Below are positions 24,073-35,654 of a stretch of 64,000 nucleotides of DNA, piece after piece (within the stretch, counting starts at the first letter, position 1; the number at the start of each line of letters is the position of its first letter). A model generated the notes under the pieces. It was not told the DNA's origin. It saw nothing but the letters and a program-made list of their open reading frames with translations, and ran no database searches. The position numbers and the translations under genes are program-made. This DNA is from Adineta steineri. Taxonomy: Eukaryota > Rotifera > Eurotatoria > Adinetida > Adinetidae. The DNA lies in contig CAJNOI010000045.1 in NCBI GenBank assembly GCA_905250115.1, positions 62,001 to 126,000 of the forward strand. Reading direction: 5' to 3'.

Positions 24073-25144
24073 ATTTTGTTTTTCTTACTGTATATTTTCT
24101 GTTCATAAAAAATTCTCAATATATTTATGTAATATGTCTCATTGATAAATATCTAATAAAAAAAATGAATCTTTAAACAAATAGTTTTTCGATTTTTGAA
24201 TAGAATCATTCTTTTGAAATGAACAAATAATGAGAAAATGTAGTGTTCATATTTAAGAATATGAAAATGGGTTTATAAAAATCGTTACCGATCGCCATGA
24301 ACAATTTTTTTTGACGTTTATCAATATTGTTGCCTAGTAAAAAGTCTTTTATGGCTTTATTATCGAATCAACATCAATCGGATATGAATTTTATAAAAAC
24401 ACAGGATGAATATTATTGTAGTATTTGTTGTATTAAATTAAAAATCAAACAAATAATTAATTGACGATGGATGAATTTTCAAGCAGTATAAATAAATAAA
24501 TAAAAGTTTTGGAATAATATCAAATAATAAAAACGTGAATGAAGTTAAATTGAAATAATTAATATGCACTGTATCGTGATATTTATAGAATCCTAAAAAA
24601 TATAATAGAGTAATAATTTATTAATTATTTGAATTATTCTTCTTTGAGCCAAAAGCGGAAGAATATATCTCATGTGATACTATATCATATAAGATATTCA
24701 ATTCAGTTCCAATAGGAAAAAGATGGAGTATAATGGAGAAAAAATGAATGACAGATGTATATGTTAAAATGATTTGTACAAAATTTCTTTCACTATTCAA
24801 TGTTGCTGAAAGTGCCTTTCTTATAGTGATTATATGCTTAAGTTAAAGCTCTGAATCCCCACTTCATTTATAAATGAAATGACCGTTTTAAATCGTAGAG
24901 AAATTCAATTAACAAAGCAGCTTTCTGCAAGAATAATATTTTGTTGATGTATCAGAGTACACTTAGCTGTAAATATACTTTGATGTTAATTGAAGAGTCT
25001 GATCGTCTTATGTCGTGTACTATATCATGTTTTTGACGTTGTAACCTATTTTAATCATAGTCTCGTGTTTTTTCTATTTTTCTATTAATTTCATAGAACA
25101 AAAATAAATAATCCTGTTTTGTTATTAAATGTATGATTTAATAA
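24073..25144. other. Intergenic: flank of copy C and 3' flank of receptor 1
   Basis: Contains the unit C downstream block (to about 24735) and AT-rich sequence. No supported gene. Confidence 0.45.
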
Positions 25145-26152
25145 TTAACTTAAATTATTTCTTGGTCTGACAATGTTATGTGCTGCATTTCGATGGAATA
25201 AAAGTTTTCGAATCCATCTAGTAAATTCTGGAAATAGTCCAAGGCATATCCATGGTAATAAAAGACATATAAGATAAAGAAGATCAAAAATATAATCGAA
25301 CTGAATTCCAATCAAGAATGTAGGTATTAATAACTGCTGAATAAGTCCAATGAGAATATTAGGAAACCATGCAATAAAATAAAGAAGAGATATACTAAGT
25401 AATTGTACTGTCATACGTCTTTGTTTCTTCCATGAAACTGTTCCTCGACGACGCAATTTTTGTCGAATAACTCGAATAAGAAGTGTTACATTTGCTAAAA
25501 TAATAATAACAATTGGAAAACCATTATCCATACTAAAATCATATGTAGCTAATATTTTATTATATATTATATAACAATTTGCAAAACCACATACATTTGA
25601 ATTATAATCCCATTGGGTTCCATCACATGAACTAAACACAATAACAGTCAAATAAAAACTTATTGGATAAACAATACAAAGTAAAAGTGGAGTGTGATGA
25701 AGTAAATATCGATACAAACGATTATTAAACATGTGTGCTCGAAAAATAAATATATGTCGTTGAATAGATATTGTAGCCATTAACATTTCACTTATTCCAT
25801 CCAATGTGTATTCTATAAATGTCCACCATGTACAATATGCTGGTGTTGCTGGACTAACATGACCAAGACGGTTAAAATGCATAACCATTGGTAAATCGAA
25901 TGTAACTTGAATAAAGTTAATAAATAGTAATAATATCAAACCTTGATTTTGTCGAACACGAAGAACAGTTTGATGCGTGAGAAAAAATATTAAGAACAAC
26001 AGAGAAAGTATAATTGATGGAATTTCTAATATGAGTAATATACCAAATTTTACACGATGAAGAACAATTTTTTCTTCTTTAAATGTATCCATATTTGTGT
26101 TATTCATGATTGAAGACGAAAGAATATACTTCTTGTACAATTTTTCAGCCAC
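25145..26152 (-). CDS. Rhodopsin-like seven-helix G-protein-coupled receptor, 335 aa
   Basis: A plasma-membrane receptor of unknown ligand. The intronless frame has seven hydrophobic helices; the second and third are linked by a Cys before TWWTFIEYTL, and the second extracellular loop holds further Cys (SSCDGTQWDY, VCGFANC). At the end of helix 3 the usual DRY is replaced by SIQRHIFIF, a form common in invertebrate orphan receptors. Intracellular loop 3 is short and basic (RQKLRRRGTVSWKKQRRMTV). Helix 7 ends LLLPWICLGLFPEF instead of NPxxY. It is closely related to the gene at 29017-30015 and more distantly to 52358-53308. Start chosen at the first Met; a later Met (MNNTNMD) is equally plausible. 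Confidence 0.85.
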   Translation of the reverse strand: MAEKLYKKYILSSSIMNNTNMDTFKEEKIVLHRVKFGILLILEIPSIILSLLFLIFFLTHQTVLRVRQNQGLILLLFINFIQVTFDLPMVMHFNRLGHVSPATPAYCTWWTFIEYTLDGISEMLMATISIQRHIFIFRAHMFNNRLYRYLLHHTPLLLCIVYPISFYLTVIVFSSCDGTQWDYNSNVCGFANCYIIYNKILATYDFSMDNGFPIVIIILANVTLLIRVIRQKLRRRGTVSWKKQRRMTVQLLSISLLYFIAWFPNILIGLIQQLLIPTFLIGIQFDYIFDLLYLICLLLPWICLGLFPEFTRWIRKLLFHRNAAHNIVRPRNNLS

Positions 26153-29016
26153 TAATATGAACTTCTTATCGAATATTTAAGCAAAATGTGTTAGGAAAAT
26201 GACTTGTATTTAAGATTAATTCTAAAAAAGATAACAAGAAAGAAGTACATTATCTAAAGTTTATTAAAGATGTTGTGAACGGAAATGTCTATTTGATAAA
26301 TGGCACGTTCTATATATCTACAGGATGTTCGAAAACTCATTGAACAAAAAAATAATTTGAATATCTACCTTATGGATCGAGCAAACGAGCTATGTTTTTT
26401 TAAAATCAATGATAGAGACACGTTCAAAGTTTATACTTAGAAAAGTCGTTTGTTTAAGTATCACTGTGACCTTAAGAAAAAAAATTTATTTTTTCACAGA
26501 TAGGAAAAAAGATATAGAGTAGTACTAAAGTCATTTTGTTGAAAAAAAACATTGAGTATCGTCAGTACGAGCTCAGACAAACAAGCGAATTTTTTTGTCA
26601 TTGATAAAACGACATGCTTAGAGAAACTGTATTCAGTATTTTATTTTTCTCTTATTTGTGCGAAAGCAAAATTTTTTTGAGGAGATCAATACTGATATTT
26701 AACAAATGATCTTTCTAGACATGTCTGTATTTAAATATAGAAAATAAATTGAACGTAAAGTAGATTTAAATGAAAATGTACGTCATTTACACGTGGTACA
26801 AGAGATTATTTCAGCATTAAATATCATCTCTCTATAAATTAAATATAAAATATATTGTCATTTATTGTTGATAAACTCAGCAAAAAGGCAAAATAATCAA
26901 CAGGATTTATTGAATAACTTGCTCAGAAATAGCAATACCACTATTACATGTACTTGTTAATGTTATTGCTTTTTCATGCAAACTAAGTTTTTCTTACTTT
27001 TATATAAAAAGAATGTACTCAACTAAAAAAAAATGATCTTTTATGTGAGTACATTATTGAAAAAAAGAAGCTCATCTCTATTTTATTATTATTCAAATGC
27101 TAAAGAATATAAACGATAATTTTTAATTATAAAATAATTACATTTTTGTTTTTCTAAAGTCTATTATTTTACAACGATTTTCAAATAATGTCATTAACGT
27201 AGAAACTATCGACCATTGTTGTTCATTTAAAACTCATTGGAAATCTACAATATCATTCAGAAAAAGAATTTATTCAACATCGTTGACTAAAGATTAAAAT
27301 ATACTAATAATAAAAGAACATATTTTAAAAGTCAACTTTTCTTAATTAAAAACGTTCAACAGATGAAAATAAAACTCGATATAGATGTGGAAAAGTATTG
27401 AACTGAAGAATATTTATCTTTGTTCAGATAGTTTTCTCATACTTCACACGATCTTATAAAATCGTTTGATAGAGACTGTTAATTAGAAGATCATTATTCA
27501 AACAACTAAACTTTCTTTTTGTCTTCCGAAAATATATCAAGTAGATGGGCTGTTTCTTGAATAAACGTAATTTTAATAGTGACACATCATCAGTTTATAT
27601 GAGTGAATTTTTTGTGAATATGTCAGCAGAGCTTTTGTAAATGATTGGAGTGAAAATTACAATATTATCTTTTCAATAATTAGTAACGGATTCAGGGAAA
27701 GGCAATATGGTGATTCCTATATCCTTTCTACTTTTAGAAATTCTAGATCTACTACTACCAATAATCAACACTGATATTTTCATCTTAAAGTAATTTTATT
27801 TTCGAAGTATCTCTGTGTATTATTCATCATCACATGATACTATAAGTACAGACAAAGAAAAAAAAAAGATTTTTTTGTTGTAACATGTTACGAGATATTT
27901 CTGCAAGTTAAATCTTTGTCAATCATACAATCTCGTTGTTCTCCATGACTTTATTCTTAGTTTCATACTAAAAAACAATATGTATGTTCTTTTACCATCC
28001 TATCTTTGTTCTGTAAGGCGTTGGAAAAGAACACCTAGATAAAATCTACTCGATAGAAAAATAATATGATAGAATGTCCTTCGTAAAAATTTAATTATGA
28101 AAATGTAGATAAAAATATATTAATTTGGAATGGATGACGTATTCTTTATCTTGATTTATAAATATAACTAACACATTGGAATCTGACTTGCCCCAAAGAA
28201 AAACATGTGATCTTGTGTCTTTATTTAACAATTTTAAATATACATGGTCATCTATTATTACGAAATTCGATAAAAAATATTGTAAAACATTGAATTTCCT
28301 TAGATTTATTTTACAGAAGTAATATACTGATTTTATTAATAATTATTCACCAACTAATACATTATTTTATTTTAGATCATGTTATCTTAATATGAAGTGA
28401 ACAATGAACAAATAAATGAGTATATAACACTGTTTTGCTAGTAATAAAGATTTGAAATAAAACGATTGAATTTTATGCTCTTATTTCCCTCAGATTCATA
28501 TGAGATCGGCTGTCGTTGAATGGATTTATCATAATTTTGTCAAGATCACAGAAAAAGACAGAAGATTCTATTATCTTGATTAGAAAGACATATTTAACTT
28601 GATGTCACATGTAATCTTATATTTTTAAAACTTTAATCTTTCTGAATCATATGATCTCGTTGTATTTCATAACCTTCTTTTGATATGGCATATTATGCCG
28701 ATAGGTTATGTACTTTTATCATTTCATCACTGAAAATCTTTGTTATAGATTGATGTTCACGTTTAACAAAACATCAAATCTCTTTTTTTATTTACAATAT
28801 TAACACGAAAAAGCAGTTATTTACAATATGTGACAATAGAAGCAGCTTCGGCATTAAATGCAATAGAAGAAAGAAAGGATACATCATCACTCTAGTTTAA
28901 ATATTAAAGAAAATGCAAGCGGGTCATTCTATATACAGCATACAAAAGCAGAAAGGGAAAAACGCTCGTATAACGCAAGTATTTTACAATTAGTACTGTA
29001 CAATTATTAAGATAAG
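26153..29016. other. Gene-free AT-rich stretch between the two receptors
   Basis: About 2.9 kb with no supported gene or clear repeat. Some flanking phrases near 28090-28170 (AATTTAATTATGAAAATGTAGA and on) recur near 30165-30235 beside receptor 2, so parts of this spacer are duplicated. Confidence 0.45.
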
Positions 29017-30015
29017 TTATTTTCTTGGTTTAATGACATTACTCGGTGTTGTACGATGTAATACATCGCTCCAAACCCATTTAATAAACTCCGGAAATAG
29101 ACCAAGACATACCCATGGTACAAAAAGACATATCATATATGTCAGATAGAAAATATATTCTACTTGAATTTCGGCTAAGAATCCCGGTATGAATAGTTGT
29201 TGAATAACTGCAACAACAATGCCAGGAAGCCATGCGATAAAATAAAGAAGAGATATACTAAGTAATTGTACTGTCATACGTCTTTGCTTTTTCCATGAAA
29301 CAGTTCCTTGTCGACGAAGTTTTTGTCTAATAACTCGAATGAGAAGTGCTACATTGGCTATAGTAATAACAACAATTGGTAAGCCATTATTAACTCCCCA
29401 ATCAAATGTAGCTAAGGGTGGATTATATACCATATAACAATTTTTAAGACCACATACATTTGAAGTATAATCCCATTGAGTACCATCACATGGAGCAAAT
29501 ATAATGATGATCAAATAAAGAGTTACTGGATAGACAATACAAAATAAAAGTGGAATATGATGAAATAAATATCGATACCAACGATTATTAAATACATGTG
29601 CTTGAAAAACAATAATATGCCGTTGAATAGATATTGTTGCCATTAACATCTCGCCAGCTCCATTAAGTGTATATTCAATAAATGTCCACCATGAACAATA
29701 TGCTGGTGTTGCTGGATTAACACGACCAATACGATTAAAATCAATAACCATTGGTAAATCGAATGTAACTTGAATAAAGTTAACAATGATTAACAGGAAT
29801 AAACCTTGATTTTGTCGAACACGAAGAACAGCTCGATGAGCAATAAAAAATATTAGGATCATGAGCGTAAGTAAAACTGATGGAATTTCCAATATAAGTA
29901 ATATACCAAATTTAACATGACGAATAATATCTTGTTTGACTTCAACTGCTTCCATACTTGTGTCGTTCATTTTTGATAACGAGATAATAGTATATACACT
30001 ATGATGTTGCTTCAA
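29017..30015 (-). CDS. Rhodopsin-like seven-helix receptor, paralogue 2, 332 aa
   Basis: Same orientation and architecture as the gene at 25145-26152, and clearly its duplicate: shared FGILLILEIPS in helix 1, NQGL..NFIQVTFDLPMV in helix 2, SIQRHI after helix 3, RQKLRRQGTVSWKKQRRMTV in loop 3 and PWVCLGLFPEF in helix 7. Differences concentrate in the extracellular loops (APCDGTQWDYTSNVCGLKNC) and the N-terminus, as expected if the ligand has diverged. Intronless. A likely internal start is MNDTSMEA. Ligand and G-protein unknown. Confidence 0.85.
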   Translation of the reverse strand: MKQHHSVYTIISLSKMNDTSMEAVEVKQDIIRHVKFGILLILEIPSVLLTLMILIFFIAHRAVLRVRQNQGLFLLIIVNFIQVTFDLPMVIDFNRIGRVNPATPAYCSWWTFIEYTLNGAGEMLMATISIQRHIIVFQAHVFNNRWYRYLFHHIPLLFCIVYPVTLYLIIIIFAPCDGTQWDYTSNVCGLKNCYMVYNPPLATFDWGVNNGLPIVVITIANVALLIRVIRQKLRRQGTVSWKKQRRMTVQLLSISLLYFIAWLPGIVVAVIQQLFIPGFLAEIQVEYIFYLTYMICLFVPWVCLGLFPEFIKWVWSDVLHRTTPSNVIKPRK

Positions 30016-31334
30016 CCGGTAATAGAGAATCTATAACTGAATCATCATTCTGTAAGATATTTAAATAGGAAAGTAATAATGCTTTTAGTGACAAGAGATT
30101 TGAAAAGAAAACCTGGATAAAACCAACTGGGTAGGAAAATAAGTAACAAAGGACGTCATCAGTAAAAATTTAATTATAAAAATGTAGATAAAAATATATA
30201 TTGATTAAATGGATGACATATTCTATGTCTATATTTATAAGTATTACTGAGACATTGGAATTTGACTTGTCCTCAAAGCAAAACATGTGAGTGCCATCAG
30301 TATGTTCTCAATGAGAGATAATCTCAGCATGTGATCTGAGTTCGTTATTCATCAGCGATGTAATACGTGCCGTTCTTATTTGATAATTCTAATCCAAAAA
30401 CTAATTATAAAAATCTATAAAATATTGTACTTTCTCAAATTTCTGCCACAGCAGTTAACAATACAAACGTCAAATATACTTTCAATTTTATTTATTTGAT
30501 ACAATGATATCCATGATAAACATGCAACTTTTTCGAGAGAAAGAAGTTACGAAGTAAAAATTTTTATAATGATTTGAATGAGACATGAAAGTACTCAAAA
30601 TACAAATGAAAATTAATGAAACTGTCAGCGGAAAAGAACATTTCGCGAATGTATAATATTTCCGTTATAGACTAAATCAGCATGTTTCAAATAAATTAAT
30701 TCCTTTACTACTTATTAACCCGTATGTTACAAATCATGATAAAATATTAGATGTATGATATAATTAAAAGCAACTAAATAGTACTTGAGTTTCACTGAAC
30801 TTCGAAGTACATCACAAAGTTTTTCATATCGACTGGATATTGGATCGAAAAATAACGTTAGTAGTATATTGGACGTTACATGTTTCAAACATTTATCTTA
30901 CTTGTAGAATATTTTTCATCAATAACGATTCTATTAGAATAAAATCAACATATTGAACTGCTACGTTGTTCTTTCGAGAGTCTATTTTATCAACATGAAT
31001 TGGAATTTGCACATTTAATAGCACTCGTATTTTCATGCCAAGGTATACGATGAAAAAACAGTTTAAATAAAGATGTGTGTTATAGTGCCATGTATTGTCG
31101 TTTCGTTTTCTTCTCATTTGCGTATCTCTTTTGTCTCTCCTTCTCTATACTCAAACACTCGACGAAACATTTCAATAATAAGTTACAAGCTAATAATTCT
31201 TGTGTCTTTTATTTTGTTAAAGATCTTTATTAGTGTTGAAAGTTCACAAAACAAAAACAAAACAACAAATAATAATAGATCTGTCAATAGTTTGAAAAGA
31301 TAAAAGATAAAATTCTGTTCTCGTGTAATTTTGA
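30016..31334. other. Intergenic, AT-rich
   Basis: Promoter side of receptor 2, then no supported gene. Open frames at 30893-31117 and 31073-31303 overlap on opposite strands and look spurious. Confidence 0.45.
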
Positions 31335-33130
31335 TTATGACTTTCGAGTGATAACAAATTCGATTTCACCATCTTTCACCTAATTAGAAAGAAAGAAAAA
31401 TTGATTTTTCTTTATTTATAATCAAACAAAAAAACTTACCGGGAGTTTCTTTTCAATAACAACAGGACTTTGGTCTTTCTCTGCTAATGGTCGAAATGGT
31501 TTTTGAAGGATGACTTCAATTTCTCCTCGTTGTGCTGATGCAACACGAGCGATTTCACTTGTTTGTGGTTCTACTGAATAATAAATAGTTATATCATCAG
31601 TTGGCTTTACTTTAGCCTACGTAAAAATAAATGAATATAATTCAAAAAGACAATTCAAATATAAAACAAACTTCTTTGCGAAGTTTTTGAATTCGACTTG
31701 TAATTTCACGAATGAGACCTTCATCGTTTAACGATGCATCAGCTGTATAATCGAGTAAAACAACAAACTATCAATATAAAACATAAACTACAAAAATTCT
31801 CCAAAAAAAAATTCGTCTTACTCCTTGTTCAGCAGTTGCTTCGTATTGTGTTTGTTTGGCAACACGATAAACAATATGAACATCTTCTGATTCAATTGGT
31901 ACATCATCAATAACTGTTAATGGACTTACACCTTCACCTTTCGATAATAATTTTTCAATATCTGTATCAGTCATTGCACGAATTTTTTCAGTTACAGATT
32001 TAACTTTAGCTAAATAGTTTTTGTAATTATAATTAAAGAAATATAAATTAATAAATAAAAATTTTACCTCCACATTTCTTTCCTAATGTTGGAAAATTCG
32101 GTTCAGTACGCATTTCAACACCATAAAGTTCACGATCGTGTGATAATGTTACTTTTCGTACATTCAAACCCTAAAATATAATAATAGTAGATATATATTC
32201 TTCATAAATAATAACATACTTCTCGAACAAAATCTTCTAATGATTCAAGATCTTTTAATACAGATGCATCTTTATGAATAATGACAAATTCAGGTAATGG
32301 ATACTAGAAAAATAAAATTCTTTATAAATAAAACTATGAAATCATCTAAACATACTTTCATTGGAACAACTTTTCGTTCTCGTACAGTTCTACCCAAACC
32401 AATAACTGTTTGAACAGCAGCAACAGAACGTTCAATAGTTTTATTCACTAATGTTTCTCTAAAATAAAACATTCATTTTAATTTTACAGAAAAAATTCAA
32501 TAGAGAAAAAAATACTAACTGTGATTGTGGCATCATTTGAAAATGAACACTAAGATCTTGTTCAGAAGTAGTTGATGATTGTGGCATTAGTTTTCTTAAA
32601 ATTTGATACATATATTCAGCAAGAAATGGTGTAAATGGTCCCATTAATTTAGCCATTGTTAAAAGAATATAACAAAGGACATTTAATGAAGTAAGACAAT
32701 CTTCCATTGATGTTTCACCCTAAATGGAGAAAAAATTTGTCTCATCTTTTTTTAGTTACAAAATTAAACGAGATGAAAATTTATTTCGCCTTCAAGAAAA
32801 GCAATAATTAATTATATATTTAAATTAACTGCATGGCTGTAAAGGCACAAAACAATAGAAGTAATGTTTACCTTAAAACGTCTTTTGTTTAATTTGACAT
32901 ACCAATTCGTCAACATATCGATGTATTTAACAAGACGAGGTACAACCGTATATAAACGATAAGCTAAAATTTAAATAAAAACTTATTTATATATACAAAG
33001 AAAAAAATAAAGTTTTACCATTCATTTCTTGTTTAACAAAATCCAATAATGTTTGAGTATAAGATACAATCCATGTATCCATAACATTTGTATTTAATGA
33101 CATAGATGAATATAAACGTTTTTCATCATA
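31335..33130 (-). CDS. IARS1: Cytosolic isoleucyl-tRNA synthetase, C-terminal part (5' part lost at gap)
   Basis: Charges tRNA-Ile with isoleucine. At least eight short exons on the minus strand run from the N gap to the stop at 31335. The part nearest the gap encodes the end of the anticodon-binding domain (NVMDTWIVSYTQTLLDFVKQ, YIDMLTNWYVKLNRRRFKGE, LMGPFTPFLAEYMYQIL). Later exons carry the eukaryote-specific C-terminal extension (SEIARVASAQRGEIEVILQK, ending GEIEFVITRKS). Introns of 40-90 nt are GT-AG. The Rossmann catalytic and editing domains (HIGH, KMSKS) are not in the window, and nothing beyond the gap continues the gene. Confidence 0.88.
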
Positions 33131-33230
33131 NNNNNNNNNNNNNNNNNNNNNNNNNNNNNNNNNNNNNNNNNNNNNNNNNNNNNNNNNNNNNNNNNNNNNN
33201 NNNNNNNNNNNNNNNNNNNNNNNNNNNNNN
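33131..33230. other. Assembly gap (100 N)
   Basis: Exactly 100 N, a conventional placeholder for unknown size. It truncates the isoleucyl-tRNA synthetase gene. Confidence 0.99.
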
Positions 33231-34050
33231 ATCCAGGGGGGTGGCAGATTTGCTATCTTATCCCGCGGTGTCCTTTACACATAATATTTTCATATTCAAA
33301 AAATAGCATTTTTCTGCTTTTGTCATACAAAGCAGAAATTCAATGGATAAATTTTATATTTTTCATAATATTTATTGATTTTTGATGAAATAAAGTATTA
33401 ATCACTATTATTTTTAAAAGAATAGGCTTATTTATTACATCTATAAGTGACCATTTTCTATGACTTTTTCACATAAATTGATATGATATCTTTGTATAAT
33501 TTCTAGTAAACTGCTCTAACAATGAAATGCACAGCTGTATTTTATTAAGCTTAAAAAAGATAAGAGATTTTTTAATGATACATGAGTATCACTTTATCCG
33601 CAATTGAGTACATATTTCTTCAGTTTCTATTTACGCCATTATATTCTTTGATATATACTTATAAGAACAAGAAAAATAACTTTACTACATTGTACTTGAA
33701 TATTGCATACTGAGAATGCTATATTTATGACAAAAGCAACACAGAGATAGTCATGAACATATGTTGCGAAAGAGTTTTTTAAAGTTACACCAGTTGTTTC
33801 ATGAATGAGTATAATGAATCACTTGATTTACCACCAACAAAAAGTTTTTTCTATTAATGTCTATGATCATTTACAAAAAATATGTTTGAAATAGAGAATA
33901 CGATGGCAATGACTAGAGAGACGTGGAGAAGAATATCTAAATGATATATTGTGTTTCTCATCTAAAATGTATAAGTTGTGTAAAGATAATATTGTTGAAT
34001 ACATTTCTACTATTTTTATTGCTACTTTTCTTTGAAAAAGAATCTATTTT
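33231..34050. other. AT-rich sequence right of gap
   Basis: No isoleucyl-tRNA synthetase exons and no other supported gene. The first 40 bases next to the gap (ATCCAGGGGGGTGGCAGATT onward) are more GC-rich than the rest. Confidence 0.45.
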
Positions 34051-35081
34051 CTAGTTTCTTATTTTATTTTGCGTAATATTGATTAAATATACAACAAATT
34101 TATTTCCAACATCAGCAAAAATTACTGTTTTCAGTAATGGATTTGCTTTAATTTCAAATAAAACCGATGTAAAATCATTTAATGGAGGATTATTATGAAT
34201 AAATCGAAGTGATACATTAATATTTCGTGATGTTGATAAAAATCCATTTGTTGAAATAGTTTTATCAATATTTTCTTTTATTTTTTCCAATTCTTCTTTT
34301 GGAATTTGTGTTCCACGATACAAAATTAATGTTCCTTTATTTTTCAAACGATGATTTTCTTGTTTAATAACTGAACATAAATCAATAATAAAGAATCGAA
34401 AAGTAGAGAGTAATTCTATATCTTCAGTTCGAAGTGCTTTATTTAATAATTTATAAAGAAAACATTCACCTGCATACCATTCAATTTTCTTTAATTCTTT
34501 TGTTTTTTTTTATAATAATCACGACACATATCGAGCATTTGTTTTAGAACATAAATTAACATTTGATGTAAGAGAAATGATGCTGATTTTTGGGATAAAT
34601 CTTTTAATGACTTTTGTTTTTAATCAAAAAGACTAAATGTTAATGTTTGTTTTTCGACTGGATTCATTTTTTCTTTAATTGATTTTAATAAATCATGTTG
34701 ATCAGTAAATATTCCAATAATTTTATTATATTCTTCCATCAATGGTTTATAACGTTGATGGTTAGAACAAAAAATAAATATCGAAACCAAAGATCGTTAA
34801 TGATGACTTTGTAAAAGTATACGTTGAGCAAAAGTACCTGAAACAATAAGAGAGATTTGTTCATTTTTGATTGATTTGATTAAATCGAGACAACGATCAA
34901 AATGAGAATAAAATTGAACAGCTGAATTGAGTTCAATTAACATTAATTGTGTGAGAAGATAATCATCTGAATCATTTATATTTCCATCAAGCCAAATCAA
35001 TTGAATATTTTCTTTGTTATTTGAAACTTCGTTTGAAAGAAGATTCTTTCGTCTTTTATTCAAGGATTCACTGGTAGTCAT
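34051..35081 (-). pseudogene. Broken ADP-ribosyltransferase related to the 3.5-5.7 kb gene
   Basis: Collinear with residues 20-370 of the intact ART-TPR protein but disabled. The N-terminal piece (35081-34797) reads NKENIQLIWLDGNINDSDDY and then hits an in-frame stop. Homology continues (IFIFCSNHQRYKPLMEEYNK, MLDMCRDYYKKK) through a second stop and a frame shift at a T run near 34505. It resumes in 34347-34051 with LILYRGTQ (the ART arginine) and STNGFLSTSR (the STS motif). The ExE glutamate block and all TPRs are missing, so it cannot be a functional transferase. Unlike the intact gene it has the AT-rich composition of the region. Confidence 0.8.
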
Positions 35082-35654
35082 TAGAAATTAATAATCACTT
35101 TATTATTACTCTGAAAAATTTTTGTTTCAGAGACTTTTTACTTTGTGTGTTGTAACAAATGTTTTGTGAAAGTGAATGTCGTACTATTACTTTTTTGCGG
35201 AATGAAATCATGCTTTTGATTGTATTCTTTTATCCAGCACCGGAAAAGTGCTGAATTTAACAAAAGCGCATGATTTTTATTCGACATATCAAAAGATCTT
35301 TTCTTGTTAATATTAATACATCTTGTTTTTTTAATATCCTTTATATTTTTATATTATGCCATGATTTTTGAGTTATCGAATAATATGCTCCTTATGTGAA
35401 TACAATATACAGATATCATTGTAAACTTCTATTTTGCTTTTTATTTAAATCATCTAATTTATTTTACAGGCAAATAACTGATCTTCATATTCATGAAGGT
35501 CTCAAATTTCAATACTCTTCACCGTTTGTGTCAAACATAAGCTTTTACTTCTCATAGAATATAACTAAATGTTAAATTGCATTTTGTTTTATTACATTTG
35601 AAGTTGGATACAAATACATAAACAAATATTTTCAATGTAGCATTCAAGAGTGCA
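35082..35654. other. Intergenic, AT-rich
   Basis: No supported feature. Confidence 0.45.

Larger units (their letters stand above)
22853..24735 (+). repeat. Duplicated locus unit C
   Basis: Second full-length copy of the unit at 8221-10030, in the same orientation and about 12.8 kb further on. It shares the left edge GAACTGAGATGATGAGAA, promoter, gene, and the downstream block that includes AGCCAAAAGCGGAAGAATAT. Confidence 0.75.
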
